Shown here piece by piece: positions 34,673 through 47,676 of a stretch of DNA of 64,000 nt. The notes under the pieces were generated by a model, which worked only from the letters and a program-made list of their open reading frames with translations, made no database searches and had not been told where the DNA came from. The stretch spans positions 111,724 through 175,723 of the forward strand of contig JXTC01000136.1 of assembly GCA_002914845.1 (NCBI GenBank), read 5' to 3'. The stretch's first letter is position 1; each line of letters begins with the position of its first letter. A program made the translations under genes and the position numbers. Source of the stretch: Trema orientale. Lineage: Eukaryota > Streptophyta > Magnoliopsida > Rosales > Cannabaceae.

Positions 34673-36725
34673 TGATCATTAAATAGATTGTTGAGTGAAA
34701 TTTTTATGAACTTGGGAAGGGAATTAGAAATTTGGACTTAGGTAAAATAACATAAGATTACCTAGTTGGGGTAAGTTTGCATAGGATAGGAATATACCTA
34801 TGTCACTTGTGTAACCTCTTTGAGAATTACGAAACATAATGAATCCAGTCAATTTATGTTAGGAGTAATATATTAGCGTGTCTAGGTATTTTCACTTATA
34901 TCTTGAAAAGGAGTTTGTGAATACATTTGAATTCTCGGTTGACAACTCTAGTGGATTAATTAATTTAAGAGAGAAATTATGAAATAGCATGAGAAGTAAA
35001 TGGTTGGGGAACTAGTAAACCTAGACATTTTTCTTATTGATTTATCTTTTATTCATTTTACATGCTAGTTTAGTTGTTTTTTTTTATTTCATCAAAATCT
35101 ATATTTCGGTTATTTGGATAAAGTTAGAATTAAGATAATTTTAATACTTAGTTTAGACTTAGTAATCAATCCTCGTAGGTTCGATACTCTATCTCCATAT
35201 TTATATTACTTGTGACCGTGTGCACTTGCACGGGAATGTGTGATTTTATAGTTGCACATTCTAACCAATATTGGTCTCCTTACATCAGATCCCCCTCTTT
35301 ACTCATTTATCCATGTCCTTGTTCTAAGTGCCTTATCTTATTTTCTTATCCAGCCTGGTTATCTTGACCCCAAACAGTAGTCCATGGTCATCTAGTCACC
35401 CAGATCCCACTCCGACCCTACCCACCATTATCCCCAAACAGTAGTCCATGGTTATCTAGTCACTCTGTCTCTTCCCCGTCCCCACCTACCCACATACTGA
35501 GGTCTATTATTACCATGGCCCAAGAAGATACGATTTCCGAGGTGATTGAGGTCATCATCCAAAAGACCTCCTCTTTAAAATGCTCTGACTCTACTATCTC
35601 ATTGAAGCCTGATATTCCAAATGCTGAAAAAATCTACAAACTTTCAGTTGCGGTCAAGATCCTTGGCGAACGAAAGAATTCCCCTTTAGAAAAGCTTGAA
35701 GGTGTTCATAGAGGTTGTCAAGCTGCTCCTCCAAGCTGGACTCTTGCTGTCTTGAATCCTCTCTTTAGAATTTGCTCTCAACTATACTACTCTCTAAATA
35801 TGAAAATACAATGAAAAACTCACAAAAAAAATAAAGAAAAGATGGTATGAACAAAGGATGATATTGATGTTTTGGAAGAAATTAAGAAATGGAGGATTGG
35901 AGCTTGTATTCATCTTCTTCTTCCTCTTCTTCCTCTCCTTCCATAGCTGCCTCCTTGTTTCTCTCTTTATCCCCAACATGCCTTTTTTAACCCCAAAGAT
36001 AGGATTTTAAAGGGATGGCTCGTGCAAACCTAAGGCAGGCTGAATATGAACCTTTGGATCGTCAAAAAGTTGATCTAGGTCGTCAATTATTGAGTCAGGA
36101 CACAGGGAGTAGCACCATGGCACCATTTTTGGTGCTGCGGTGCCAAATCTACCCGAGAGTTGGCACTGGGGTGCCATTTTTGGCATTGCAGCACCACTTT
36201 TCCGCTGGTTTGGTGCATCGGCTTTCCGGGTGTGCCATTTCTTCGTTTAGGCTCCGATTTGCCTCATTTTTATTGCGCTACGACTATATCAGATTCAATT
36301 TCAATTCTAATGGTTTAAAAGACTCATTTGAAAGGCAAAAATTCATCTTATTTTGCATCAAATACCTTTCTATGTACAGAAACAAATAAAACATTAAAAC
36401 AACAAGAAAAATACTTAAAATAACTTAATATAAACAAGAACATAGTAAAACTTAAGGTAAATTAGTACTAGATAACTCCAATTTTATGGAGTTAACAACT
36501 AAGTAATGGAATTTACAAGTGATAGGGGTGGGTGTGGAATAGAATTAAGAGTGGAAAATAGTTTCAGATAAAAAGAAATCCACCAGGGAAAATGCTGGAG
36601 AGGGCTCTACGAAAGAGAGAAGATTGTGGACAAGCCTCACATTATATATATAAATATATATATAAGTTATATATTTAACATTGTATCTTAGCTCATACCT
36701 TTCTTTCTATTTTGGTGATAAAGAA
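34673..36725. other. Retrotransposon-like debris without intact genes
   Basis: About 35175-35255 contains ATCAATCCTCGTAGGTTCGA and a GTGCACTTGCACGGG block of a kind often found in plant Ty3-type leader or LTR regions. 35385-35470 has a short direct repeat of CCCCAAACAGTAGTCCATGG. A 99-codon ORF from 35515 (MAQEDTISEVIEVIIQKTSS) faintly resembles LINE ORF1 N-termini. 36110-36230 alternates TGGCACCATTTTTGG-like and GGTGCCAAA-like blocks. None is bounded well enough to name. Confidence 0.35.
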
Positions 36726-37183
36726 CACTATATTAGGAATCTGACCACCCAGATTCACTATGCTCAGGATGCTACTTCAAAGAAATATCAAGAAAAATAG
36801 AGAAATTAAAACATAAATAAGATCAATAAGCACAACAGAAGATTTAACGTAGAAAAACTCTCAAATCAGGAGAAAAAACTACGATCCTCAGAAATGACTT
36901 CCACTATATGAAAATTTCTTACAATTATACAGTTTTTTCTCTTCTACCCAATTATCCCTGAATATACCCTGGAGAATTTTCTTCCTAACTCAGAATAAAA
37001 CTCTCACTTTTACTTTCACTCTCAATATTTTTCACTCACTCTAGGATAAAGCAATGAAGAGGATTAAGCCTCTACTTATAGGCTTATACTCACCAACCTC
37101 TCCACCAAATTCTCATATAATTTCCATGTATAAAATGCTGCTTGTATGCTACAAATACGTATTTTCTACTAGCTATACTTTAT

Positions 37184-37668
37184 CAGGGCCGGCTCAAGCA
37201 TGAGAGGGGCCTAAGGCGAATCTTCAATGGGGGCTTTTTCAAGAATCAAAACCAAAATTCAATTTTAGGGATCTTTTTTTCTCTTTTTCTTAAGTTTTTT
37301 TAAGAATGTTAGAAAAGGTTTTTTCTTATCCAAATTTTTAGATAACATGTAACATTAAGTTAGATTAATTATAGAAATAAAGAAGATAACTCTTAATTAG
37401 AGCATTTGGTTGTTATTTTAATTTGGATAAAATGATTTTGTTTGACTTTTTAAATATGAGAATAGCTAAAAAGGGTAACATTATTCCAACTTTTAATGAT
37501 AAAGCTTCCTGATTTTTTTTCCTAAATTTTTTCAGTTACAGTCTTAATGTAAAAAAGAAAAAAAAAATACTAAAGATATAATATTACAAGAAAAAAAAAA
37601 TTTGGGGCTTGTGCCAAAGTGGAGCCTTAGGCAAACACCTTAGTGGTCTATAGGTTGAGCCATCAATG
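37184..37668. mobile_element. hAT-like insertion inside the left LTR
   Basis: The 485-bp segment starts CAGGGCCGGCTCAAGC and ends GGTTGAGCCATCAATG, partly inverted ends of the common plant CAGGGCCGG hAT type. It is flanked by TACTTTAT and TACATGAT, a decayed 8-bp duplication. The sister LTR shows the empty site (ACCTTATACATCTTTTT near 39026-39040), confirming the insertion. Confidence 0.75.
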
Positions 37669-39040
37669 TACATGATACATCTTTTTAAAATAAATATGAA
37701 GATATCATCCATCTCCTCACGTGGTTTGTGCGCGGTAGAGATATTCTTCTATTTAATGCAATAAATACATTCGAATGCTAATAATCTCCCACTTGAAGAC
37801 ATGATTGATCAAGTCTTTACATATGATCATTGTGAGGACTTATCTTATAGCTTCTTTTGCTATCATCGTCTTTACCGATAATCATAGTCTACTATATGAG
37901 TACACCACTTAGAATTGACGAATTCTAAGAATTTCATCTTAGCTTATGTCGATAAACTTTGCTGATAATTATGGTGCTGACTCCCAAGTTTGGCTTTTCT
38001 AGAAGTCCATTAACCATCGGCATTATTCACCACAAACGCTGCATCAATGCCAAACCAATGCCTGCTGCTAATTTTACATCCTTTTTCATGGCAATTTTAG
38101 GGATCAGCGGCATGCCATGAGAATGTACATCTCCTCATCATAGGATATTACTATTGTCTTCATCACAGAAGACAATATTAGTGGCTTCATCAGATTTGGA
38201 GCTTCCTACCAAACCTACTCCATCTTTTAGATAATTTCTTTTTATGTACCGAGACTTTCCGCACGTCCAATAAATGATATTTTTCTTCCTGGAGTTTCTT
38301 TGCTTCTTATTGACTATTAATGTTCAGCCTTTAGATAATGCGTTACCTCTATAATTACTCAACCTTCTTTCTTTATAAAAGAGTTTGACCGTCACTTCTA
38401 AAAAAATCACAGTCTCGCTCCCATACATTAGAATTGGCTTTGTATATTATAGGAAGATGGAAGAGACCAAATGAGTCGCAACGCCTTATCCTCATCATCG
38501 ATCTTAACTCTAGTAGCTTTTTTCTTAGACTTCAACTAAGCTCCAGTACACCGAAGAACCTGTTGTAGGAGTCTGATACCAGTTGTTAGGAGTCTGATCA
38601 CCTAGATTCACTATGCTTAGGATGCTACTTTAAATAAACATCAAGAAAAATAGAGAAATTAAAACATAAAAAAGATCAATAAGCATAACACAAGATTTAA
38701 CGTGGAAAAACTTCTAAATCAGGAGAAAAAAACACGATTCTCAGAAAAGACTTCCACTATATAAAAAATTCTTACATACCATTTTGCCTCTTCTACCCAA
38801 TGATCTCTGAATACACCCAAGAGAATTTTCTCCCTAACTCAGAATAAAACTCTTACTTTTACCCTCACTCTTGGTATTTTTCACTCACTCTGTGATTAAA
38901 AAATGAAGAGGATTAAGCCTCTATTTATAGGCTTATGCTCACCAACCTCTCTACCAAATCTTCACATAATTGCCATGTATAAAATGTTGCTTGTACGCTA
39001 CACATATGTGTTTTCTACTAGTTATACCTTATACATCTTT

Positions 39041-39300
39041 TTGACATAAATATGAAGATATCCTCCATCTTCTACCCTTATAGTATAAAGTTTGTTTTTA
39101 TTGTTAAAAGAAAAATCAAACATATTTAGATGGGAGAATAATCTAAAGGGAAAAAAAAAAAAAAAAAAATTTGACATAAATATGAAGATATCCTCCATCT
39201 TCTACCCTTATAGTATAAAGTTTGTTTTTATTGTTAAAAGAAAAATCAAACATATTTAGATGGGAGAATAATCTAAAGGGAAAAAAAAAGAAAAAGAAAA
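39041..39300. repeat. 130-bp tandem duplication inside the right LTR
   Basis: A block beginning TTGACATAAATATGAAGATA is repeated at 39171 with a 130-bp period, including the TTGTTAAAAGAAAAATCAAAC segment and a poly-A run. The copies look identical except in the A-run. Confidence 0.85.
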
Positions 39301-39829
39301 CGTTACGTACAGTATTTTTATTTATTAATTTTGGTTATGTCTAGAGGTGGTACCATGGTAAGTAGCTTTTCATTAAGAAGTGACCAATTATTGTGACTTG
39401 CAATGGCTTACTTTAGTATCGAGTAATAATTAGAACATCTAATTTTAAATAAGTTAATAGTTGAAATAGATAATACATTACTGATGTAAATTCTTTGCGT
39501 TCCTAATATTACTCCTCGGTATCGAGTTGAAAATGAACTAATATAGGCATTCGGAAGTGTTGGCATAGATAAAAAATTAAGGGAAGTTTCACCACCAAAG
39601 ATTGAACTCGGGACTACCTTAGCCTTACCATATTTTTCTTATTGTCTACTACTTTTGAAATCTAGGACGAGTGTAAGTTATTTTTTCCCATTTCTATTTA
39701 AATATTTTTCTTTAAAGGAATTCTATTCTAACTCAATTTTTGCAATAAGCATCATCTTTTTAGCAGTTGATTTAATTGTAGGAATAAATTTCTTTAATAA
39801 AATAAGCTCATCATCCACTTCAATTTCTA
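39201..39829. repeat. Dispersed repeat, copy 1 (inserted in the right LTR)
   Basis: About 629 bp starting TCTACCCTTATAGTATAAAG and ending CACTTCAATTTCTA. A second copy lies at 40110-40735 in the same orientation with scattered differences. Comparison with the sister LTR shows this block interrupts the right LTR just before its terminal 65 bp. The minus strand contains a GAGTTCAATC motif resembling a Pol III B box, but no convincing A box, so a SINE origin is only a possibility. Confidence 0.7.
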
Positions 39830-40109
39830 TCCTCACACGGTTTGTATGTCATATAGATATTCTTCCATTTAATGCAATAAATATTTAAATGCTAACACAC
39901 TAATGATCAAAAACTTACTCTAATTAGTAACCGTACTAATTTTTTATAATGTTAAAATCTAAAATTCGGATCCTTATTTTATTTTTTAAAAATATCAATG
40001 CATTTAGATAGGAGAATAGTCTAAAATACAAAAAATGTTGTGCTTGTATTTATATTTATCTATATAAAAAACACACTTTGTGGGCAAGTTTACTTTTTGC
40101 ATTTTTATT

Positions 40110-40735
40110 CTAACCTTATGGTATAAAGTTCGTTTTTCTTGTTAAAAGAAAAATCAAACATATTTAGATGGGAGAATAATCTAAAAGAAAAAAAAAAAAA
40201 AGAAAACATTATGTGCAGTATTTTTATTTATTAATTTTGGTTATGTCTAGAGTTGGTACCATGGTAAGTAGCTTTTCATTAAGAAGTGACCAATTATTGT
40301 GACTTGCAATGGCCTACTTTAGTATTGAGTAATGATTAAAACATCTAAATTTAAATAAATTAATAATTGAAATAGATAACACATTACTGATGTAAATTTT
40401 TTGGGTTCCTAATATTACTCCTCCGTATCTAGTTGAAAATGAACTAATATAGGCATTTGGAAGTGTTGGCATAGATAAAAAATTAAGGGAAGTTTTACCA
40501 CTAAAGATCGAACTCAGGACTACCTTAGCCTCACAATATTTTTCCTGTTGTCTACTACTTTTGAAATCTAGGATGAGGGTAAGTTGTTTTTTCCCATTTC
40601 CAGTTAAATTTTTTTTTTTAAAAAGAATTCTGTTCTAACTCAGTTTTTGCAATAAGCATCATCTTTATAGTAGTTGATTTAATTGTAGGAATAAATTTCT
40701 TTAATAAAATAAGCTCATCATCTACTTCAATTTCT
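40110..40735. repeat. Dispersed repeat, copy 2
   Basis: The same 0.63-kb sequence as 39201-39829, sharing GGTACCATGGTAAGTAGC and GGCATAGATAAAAAATTAAG. It lies outside the LTR element, 0.2 kb beyond its right target duplication. A minus-strand open frame over it (to about 40836) is not conserved as a protein in copy 1. Confidence 0.75.
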
Positions 40736-41189
40736 ATTCTCTTTAAGTTGGATAAAACTTTTCGTTCAGACAAGGAAGTGAAAATATATAATACATTGAT
40801 GTAATTACTCTCATGTTCCTTTAAATCATTATCCAATCAAGTTTCATTATAATGGCATTATTCTTCAAAATTTTAATATTAATTCTGTTGTAAAATAATA
40901 AGCAATATATTAGGTTGTATACAAAGGATTTTAATAAGCTTAAAAGTAAATTTAAAGTTACCAAAACTTCGCTCTAACAAAAGCAGTATGTACTTGGATT
41001 CATCCACAGAGTAAGAAATCCTACAAAGTAGTAACAACACTATCAGTCGATGTCTGTATGTCATATAGTTTCCTTAAAATAATTTGCCTCCTCTACCAGA
41101 ATACTTGAGGACTATAATAGTGTCAAGCATCCAGGATACAACAACGATGAGTAGCAAGGTAGGCACTTAACTCATGCTCAAGCGAATTA

Positions 41190-41520
41190 GAATGCTCTAA
41201 ACTCTGTCATACTTAGAACTCTAGCTATGCACTTCTTAACGTTTAAAGAACTAAGTCTAGAAACTAAGAACTCAAGAACACAAGAAGAACTAGAGAGAGA
41301 ATGCTAGAAAGAATGAGAGAAAGAAGTAGATAGCTCCTAAGAGTTTGTCGAATTGAGAAGAGTAAAACCTCCTTATATAAGCTTCACATAGGGGCAAATT
41401 GGTCTACATATTGTAACATAAACGTCATAAAATTGAAGGTTACCATTAGTTACAAAATTGTAACCTATGCGTTTCAATTCTGACATGGAGGTTTTTGGTA
41501 GTTTCCAGATGTTATTATAA
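41190..41520 (-). mobile_element. Possible LTR or promoter fragment (minus strand)
   Basis: On the minus strand GCTTATATAAGGAGG is a good TATA region. It is followed by a pyrimidine-rich leader (CTTTCTCTCATTCTTTCTAG, TCTCTCTAGTTCTTCTTG) like the R-U5 part of many plant copia LTRs. No LTR ends, primer site or adjoining gene were identified. Confidence 0.3.
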
Positions 41521-42751
41521 AAAAAAAAAAATTGTAACTCCAATCTTAATGCAAAAGAAATGAAATTGTTTTCATATTCAGTGTAGGAAAAGTAAAATAA
41601 AAATATGCAAAACTATGCCGACAGAAGGTGGGCTTGAACTGGCCAACATTCGTATCTATAGGATGCATTTGTTCACAAGCCCAAGCTCACAGGCTCTTGT
41701 CGGGGTCCAAGATTTGTACATCCCGCGCCTGGGCGCGTGAGAGAGCCTCTGTGCTACACAATCTTAGAACTAAGATTTTGACAAGCATATATAAACGTCT
41801 CTTTGTCTTTGTATTTTTCAAATGTAGGACAAGCTTTCAAGCTTTTCCTTTTGCACTTCTTAAACTTCATTGGTGTACTCTAAATTTAATTTCTCATTCA
41901 TCCAAGTTCTATTTTAAGTATATGAGTATACAATTTTGAAGTCTTCGCAGAAGAGAACAAAAATCTTCCATGACCCATAAAAAATATAAAGTAGGTACCA
42001 CTCATTTTTATGCCTCAAAATGGAATGTTATAATTTATAATGGTGTTGAAACACTATTTTCCAATACTTATTTAACATGGTTTATTACTTAACTTTAACC
42101 ACACTTTAGATTCCCATGTCCTATTAATGTTAAAAAAGAAAGAAAGAAAGATAATAATAAAATGAAAGAGATGTTAATTGGGTCTGCTATGCAGGCCCAG
42201 ACACATTTAGCTATGTCACATTCATGCCTCGTAATGTACCAGCGTAGGTATAATTAATAATCGTGTCATGATAGCCAAGGCACAATTACTAATCGTGTCA
42301 TTATCGTATTTGTCTATTTTCATATCTAATTATTGATATTTTCGATATTATGCTAATATCGTACCTAATCATACCTGTTTCTAATATTCTGTTATTTTCA
42401 TGCCTAATCTTGTCTGTTTCTGATATTATGCTATTTTCTTAATTAATTGCACCCATTTTGGATACTATTTTATTTTCATGCCTAATCGTGCTTATTTTTT
42501 ATTATTATTATGTTATCATTGTGCCTAGCTTTGCCCATTTTTTATATCATATATGATATCAAATCTAATTATTTCCATTCTCAAACTCTTATTGCTCTTA
42601 TTCCATAATCGTGCTCATTATTGATTTTTTTTTTTCAAATTTAGTTATATTAGTACTATTAGACATATTTTCTTTTAAATAATTATGAATTATGAATTGT
42701 TAATTATCATGTAATAGACAAAATTTATTTAAAAAATGAGATAAATTTTAT
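41521..42751. other. Intergenic region with degenerate short repeats
   Basis: About 42295-42560 repeats TTTTCATGCCTAATCGTG and TGATATTATGCTA-like blocks. About 41625-41760 is unusually GC-rich (CCCGCGCCTGGGCGCG) but matches no feature I know. No gene was recognised. Confidence 0.35.
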
Positions 42752-42760
42752 ATAAAAATA

Positions 42761-42901
42761 GGAGGCGGCTATAGTAGGGGCGCCCCTACGTAAAGCCCCT
42801 GTTTATACACCGTTCGATGGGAATCTGTTTATACACAGATTCCCATCAAACGGTGTATAAACAGGACCTTACGTATGGACGCCCTTACTGTAGACGCGCC
42901 C
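42761..42901. mobile_element. 141-bp fold-back MULE MITE with 9-bp target duplication
   Basis: ATAAAAATA occurs immediately on both sides (42752-42760 and 42902-42910). The element is nearly one hairpin. GGGGCGCCCCTACGTAAAG and CTGTTTATACACCGTTCGAT in the left arm are mirrored by CGTTTGATGGGAATCTG and CTGTTTATACACCG on the minus strand of the right arm. The centre is GAATCTGTTTATACACAGAT. The 9-bp duplication and long inverted repeats indicate the Mutator superfamily. A decayed relative lies at 16.84 kb. Confidence 0.88.
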
Positions 42902-43313
42902 ATAAAAATAAGTCTTAATTGAAATATTAGAATGTTTGTGAAAAAGGATAATTAATTAAAATTTTTACTTTAAAAATTAGAAATTGACGTAATATTTATG
43001 ATATATATTATTTTTACCTAGAAAATATTTCACTTTTATTTTTTCTACTTTTTTTACATTCCTTGTATTAAAATTCTACTCAAAAAATTAAAATAAAAAT
43101 AATTTAAGTATATTTTTTACAAACTAATTATTTTTGTTAATCATGCTATGTGTTTGTCTGTTTTATACCACCCTGAACACATTTATTTATGGTGGCAAGC
43201 CAGCCGACACAGTTATTAATCTATGTCGTGTCATGTCAAACACGATTACTAATAGTGTCGTTTCGTTCCATGTCAGTTTATAATCGTGCTGTATTAGTGG
43301 TGATCCTTTTTTA

Positions 43314-43882
43314 TAGGGATGGCAATATAACCCATGGTTACGGGTATTCGTGGTTATCCGATCCGAATGGGGAGGAAAAAAACCGCTCAAGCGGAGAAAA
43401 TGACCGGGGCGGGGAATAACCGTACCGTTAATATGCGAGTATGGTACGGGGACGGTATTAGTATAATCCGTACCGTACCCGCCCCGATATATATATTTAC
43501 ATAGAAAAATTATTATACATATAAATATCTATTTAATTTTACACTATTTATATTATTATATCTTTGGTAAAATAATGATTTTGGAGTTATATGTACTTAT
43601 ATATTTAAATTTTAGAGTTTAAAAATTATTAGTATATTGTTGTGTTTAACATTTTGTTGATTATGAAAATGATTTAGTATTTTCATCTTAATTTTTTAAT
43701 ATTTTAATATTATCAATAGGTAATGGGTAACCGCGGTTTTCCCATTATCCATTGGTTAATACCCGCACCGTCCTCGCATTTAAAAGAATGGTTAATGGGG
43801 CGGATATGGTATTGTGATTGATTTTCGGGGATGGGGATGGTAATTAAAAAACCGTCCCCGATCCGCCCCATTGCCATTCCTA
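43314..43882. mobile_element. Non-autonomous hAT element, perfect 8-bp target duplication
   Basis: The 569-bp element starts TAGGGATGGCAAT and ends ATTGCCATTCCTA, terminal inverted repeats with one mismatch. It is flanked by CTTTTTTA on both sides (43306-43313 and 43883-43890). GC-rich subterminal regions (GACCGGGGCGGGG, TACCGTACC; CCGTCCCCGATCCGCCCC) surround an AT-rich middle. No transposase is encoded. TIR sequence and 8-bp duplication identify the hAT superfamily. Confidence 0.92.
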
Positions 43883-44050
43883 CTTTTTTAACACTTAGTA
43901 AATGGAATTTGAGGAGAAGAATAGGGGTAAATTGGGTAATGAAATAAGTTCAAAGATTTTGACTTTCGCCGTCTTCGTCGTGGTTGGCGGTTTCTTCTCC
44001 CCTCTCGGCTCTCCCAATATATAAATACATTAAACTCAAAAATAAAATAA

Positions 44051-46375
<2,325 letters not shown>

Positions 46376-47676
46376 GCTCATTATTCCTTTCATAAGATAT
46401 AAAATCAGTTAGAAAACTTGACATTCAACCAATACAGAATTGATTCTGAGCTCAGCTTCTCCTGCAGCAGAATATAAATTGTGGATTGTGAAGGACCTAA
46501 AACTTTTTGTTTCACTAAAAAACAGTAGCGATTCACACGTTCTAACAAAATGACTATTTCTATGTTTTGTATTTCCATTCCATTTGTTTTTAGATTCATT
46601 GTTCTTGAAACTTCAGCTTTGCCCTTGTTATAATTGTTCAAAAATATACATATTTTTTTTAATTTATTCATTGCCGAAGACTTTCAATGAGAAATACATG
46701 AAGATCAAGTAGATGTCCAATGCTACAAAAATTAGATAAACAGAGCTTGTTTGTAACCCAGATATTAGGAAGGAGAGAAAAAAAAAATTCAAGAATTCCA
46801 TGTTCTTTTGTTTAGATTCTTATAAATAATAATAATAATAATAATAATATTTTTGTTAGAGAAAGTGGGCTAAATTAATTGTACCTTATGAACATTTAGA
46901 AGTTTCACAAATAGAGTGAAAAAGTTCTAAGTTCCAAAAGAAAATCTTAAAGATTTTAGGGGAAATTTTTCCTACCTACTTTTTTCTCGTCTATTCCCTT
47001 CCAAACTTTTTCCAAAGTGAAATCCCGGTTCCAAACAAAGACTAAGTTGGGAAATTCCAAAAGAAATTTCAAAAAAAAAAAAAAAGAAAAATAAGGGAGA
47101 GAGTTGGAAACATCAGATTGGATAGGAGTACGTTACCTTGAATTAATTTTGACAAATAGTTATATGATATAGAATAATAGTAGTCTTGCTATAGTTGTTT
47201 TGTGTTCGGGGGCCAGGTTTAAGGTCGACTGGACACTGGCAGCAGTATGAAGATTGGAAATATGTTCTAATGGTTTCAAACTGCTCAAATTGATCTACTC
47301 ATTACGTGTTTGGCCACCACCAAAAAAAAGGAACAAACGTGTTTGGCCACCACCAAAAAAAAGGAACAAAGTGACCGATTTACAGAGAAAGCTTAATAAG
47401 AAAAAATTATATGAATATTTACATCATAAAGGTTTGTTCAACATTAGTTTTCAGAAGATAGCTCAAGAAAGCAAATTTAAAAGCATGCATCATAAGGCAA
47501 AATGAAAAATCATTAAACCTAAATAAGGCCATCACCACTCTGCCCAACTCTAAATGCCATACCAATATCAATATTTACATTATGAAGAGGTCTTTATAAC
47601 CGTAGTTATCAGGAGAGAACTTCAGAAAAAAGAAAGTTTTGATGCATGAATCAGGTGGCCTGGAAAGGCACCATCA
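46376..47676. other. Intergenic region between convergent genes
   Basis: Contains the 3' flanks of the RABH1 gene and the minus-strand gene that follows. A 30-bp tandem duplication (CGTGTTTGGCCACCACC repeated, about 47305-47366) and an AAT microsatellite (about 46827-46848) are present. No gene seen. Confidence 0.45.

Larger units (their letters stand above)
36731..39897 (-). mobile_element. Non-coding copia-type LTR element with CACTA target duplication
   Basis: Two related LTRs flank a 0.8-kb interior. The left one (3' LTR, 36731-37783) begins TATTAGGAATCTGACC and the right one (5' LTR, 38584-39897) begins TGTTAGGAGTCTGATC. Both end in an AATGCTAA(C/T)A block. The 5 bp outside the whole unit are CACTA on both sides (36726-36730 and 39898-39902). 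Next to the 5' LTR, minus-strand TGGTATCAGA (38572-38581) is a primer site for initiator tRNA-Met. Next to the 3' LTR, AAGTGGGAGAT (37784-37794) is a classic copia polypurine tract. The interior has no gag-pol frame, so this is a non-autonomous or deleted element. Both LTRs carry later insertions. Confidence 0.85.

Noticed and set aside
35515..35814. A 99-codon frame with faint resemblance to LINE ORF1
   Set aside because: Too short and too diverged to call; kept only as debris in the 34.7-36.7 kb entry.
36015..36389. A 124-codon plus-strand open frame (MARANLRQAEYEPLD...)
   Set aside because: It lies in retrotransposon-like GGTGCCA repeats, has no recognisable domain and no exon context.
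41590..41780. GC-rich patch considered as a tRNA or organelle insert
   Set aside because: GGTGGGCTTGAACTGG recalls a T-arm but no cloverleaf can be drawn, and I recognise no plastid or mitochondrial gene.
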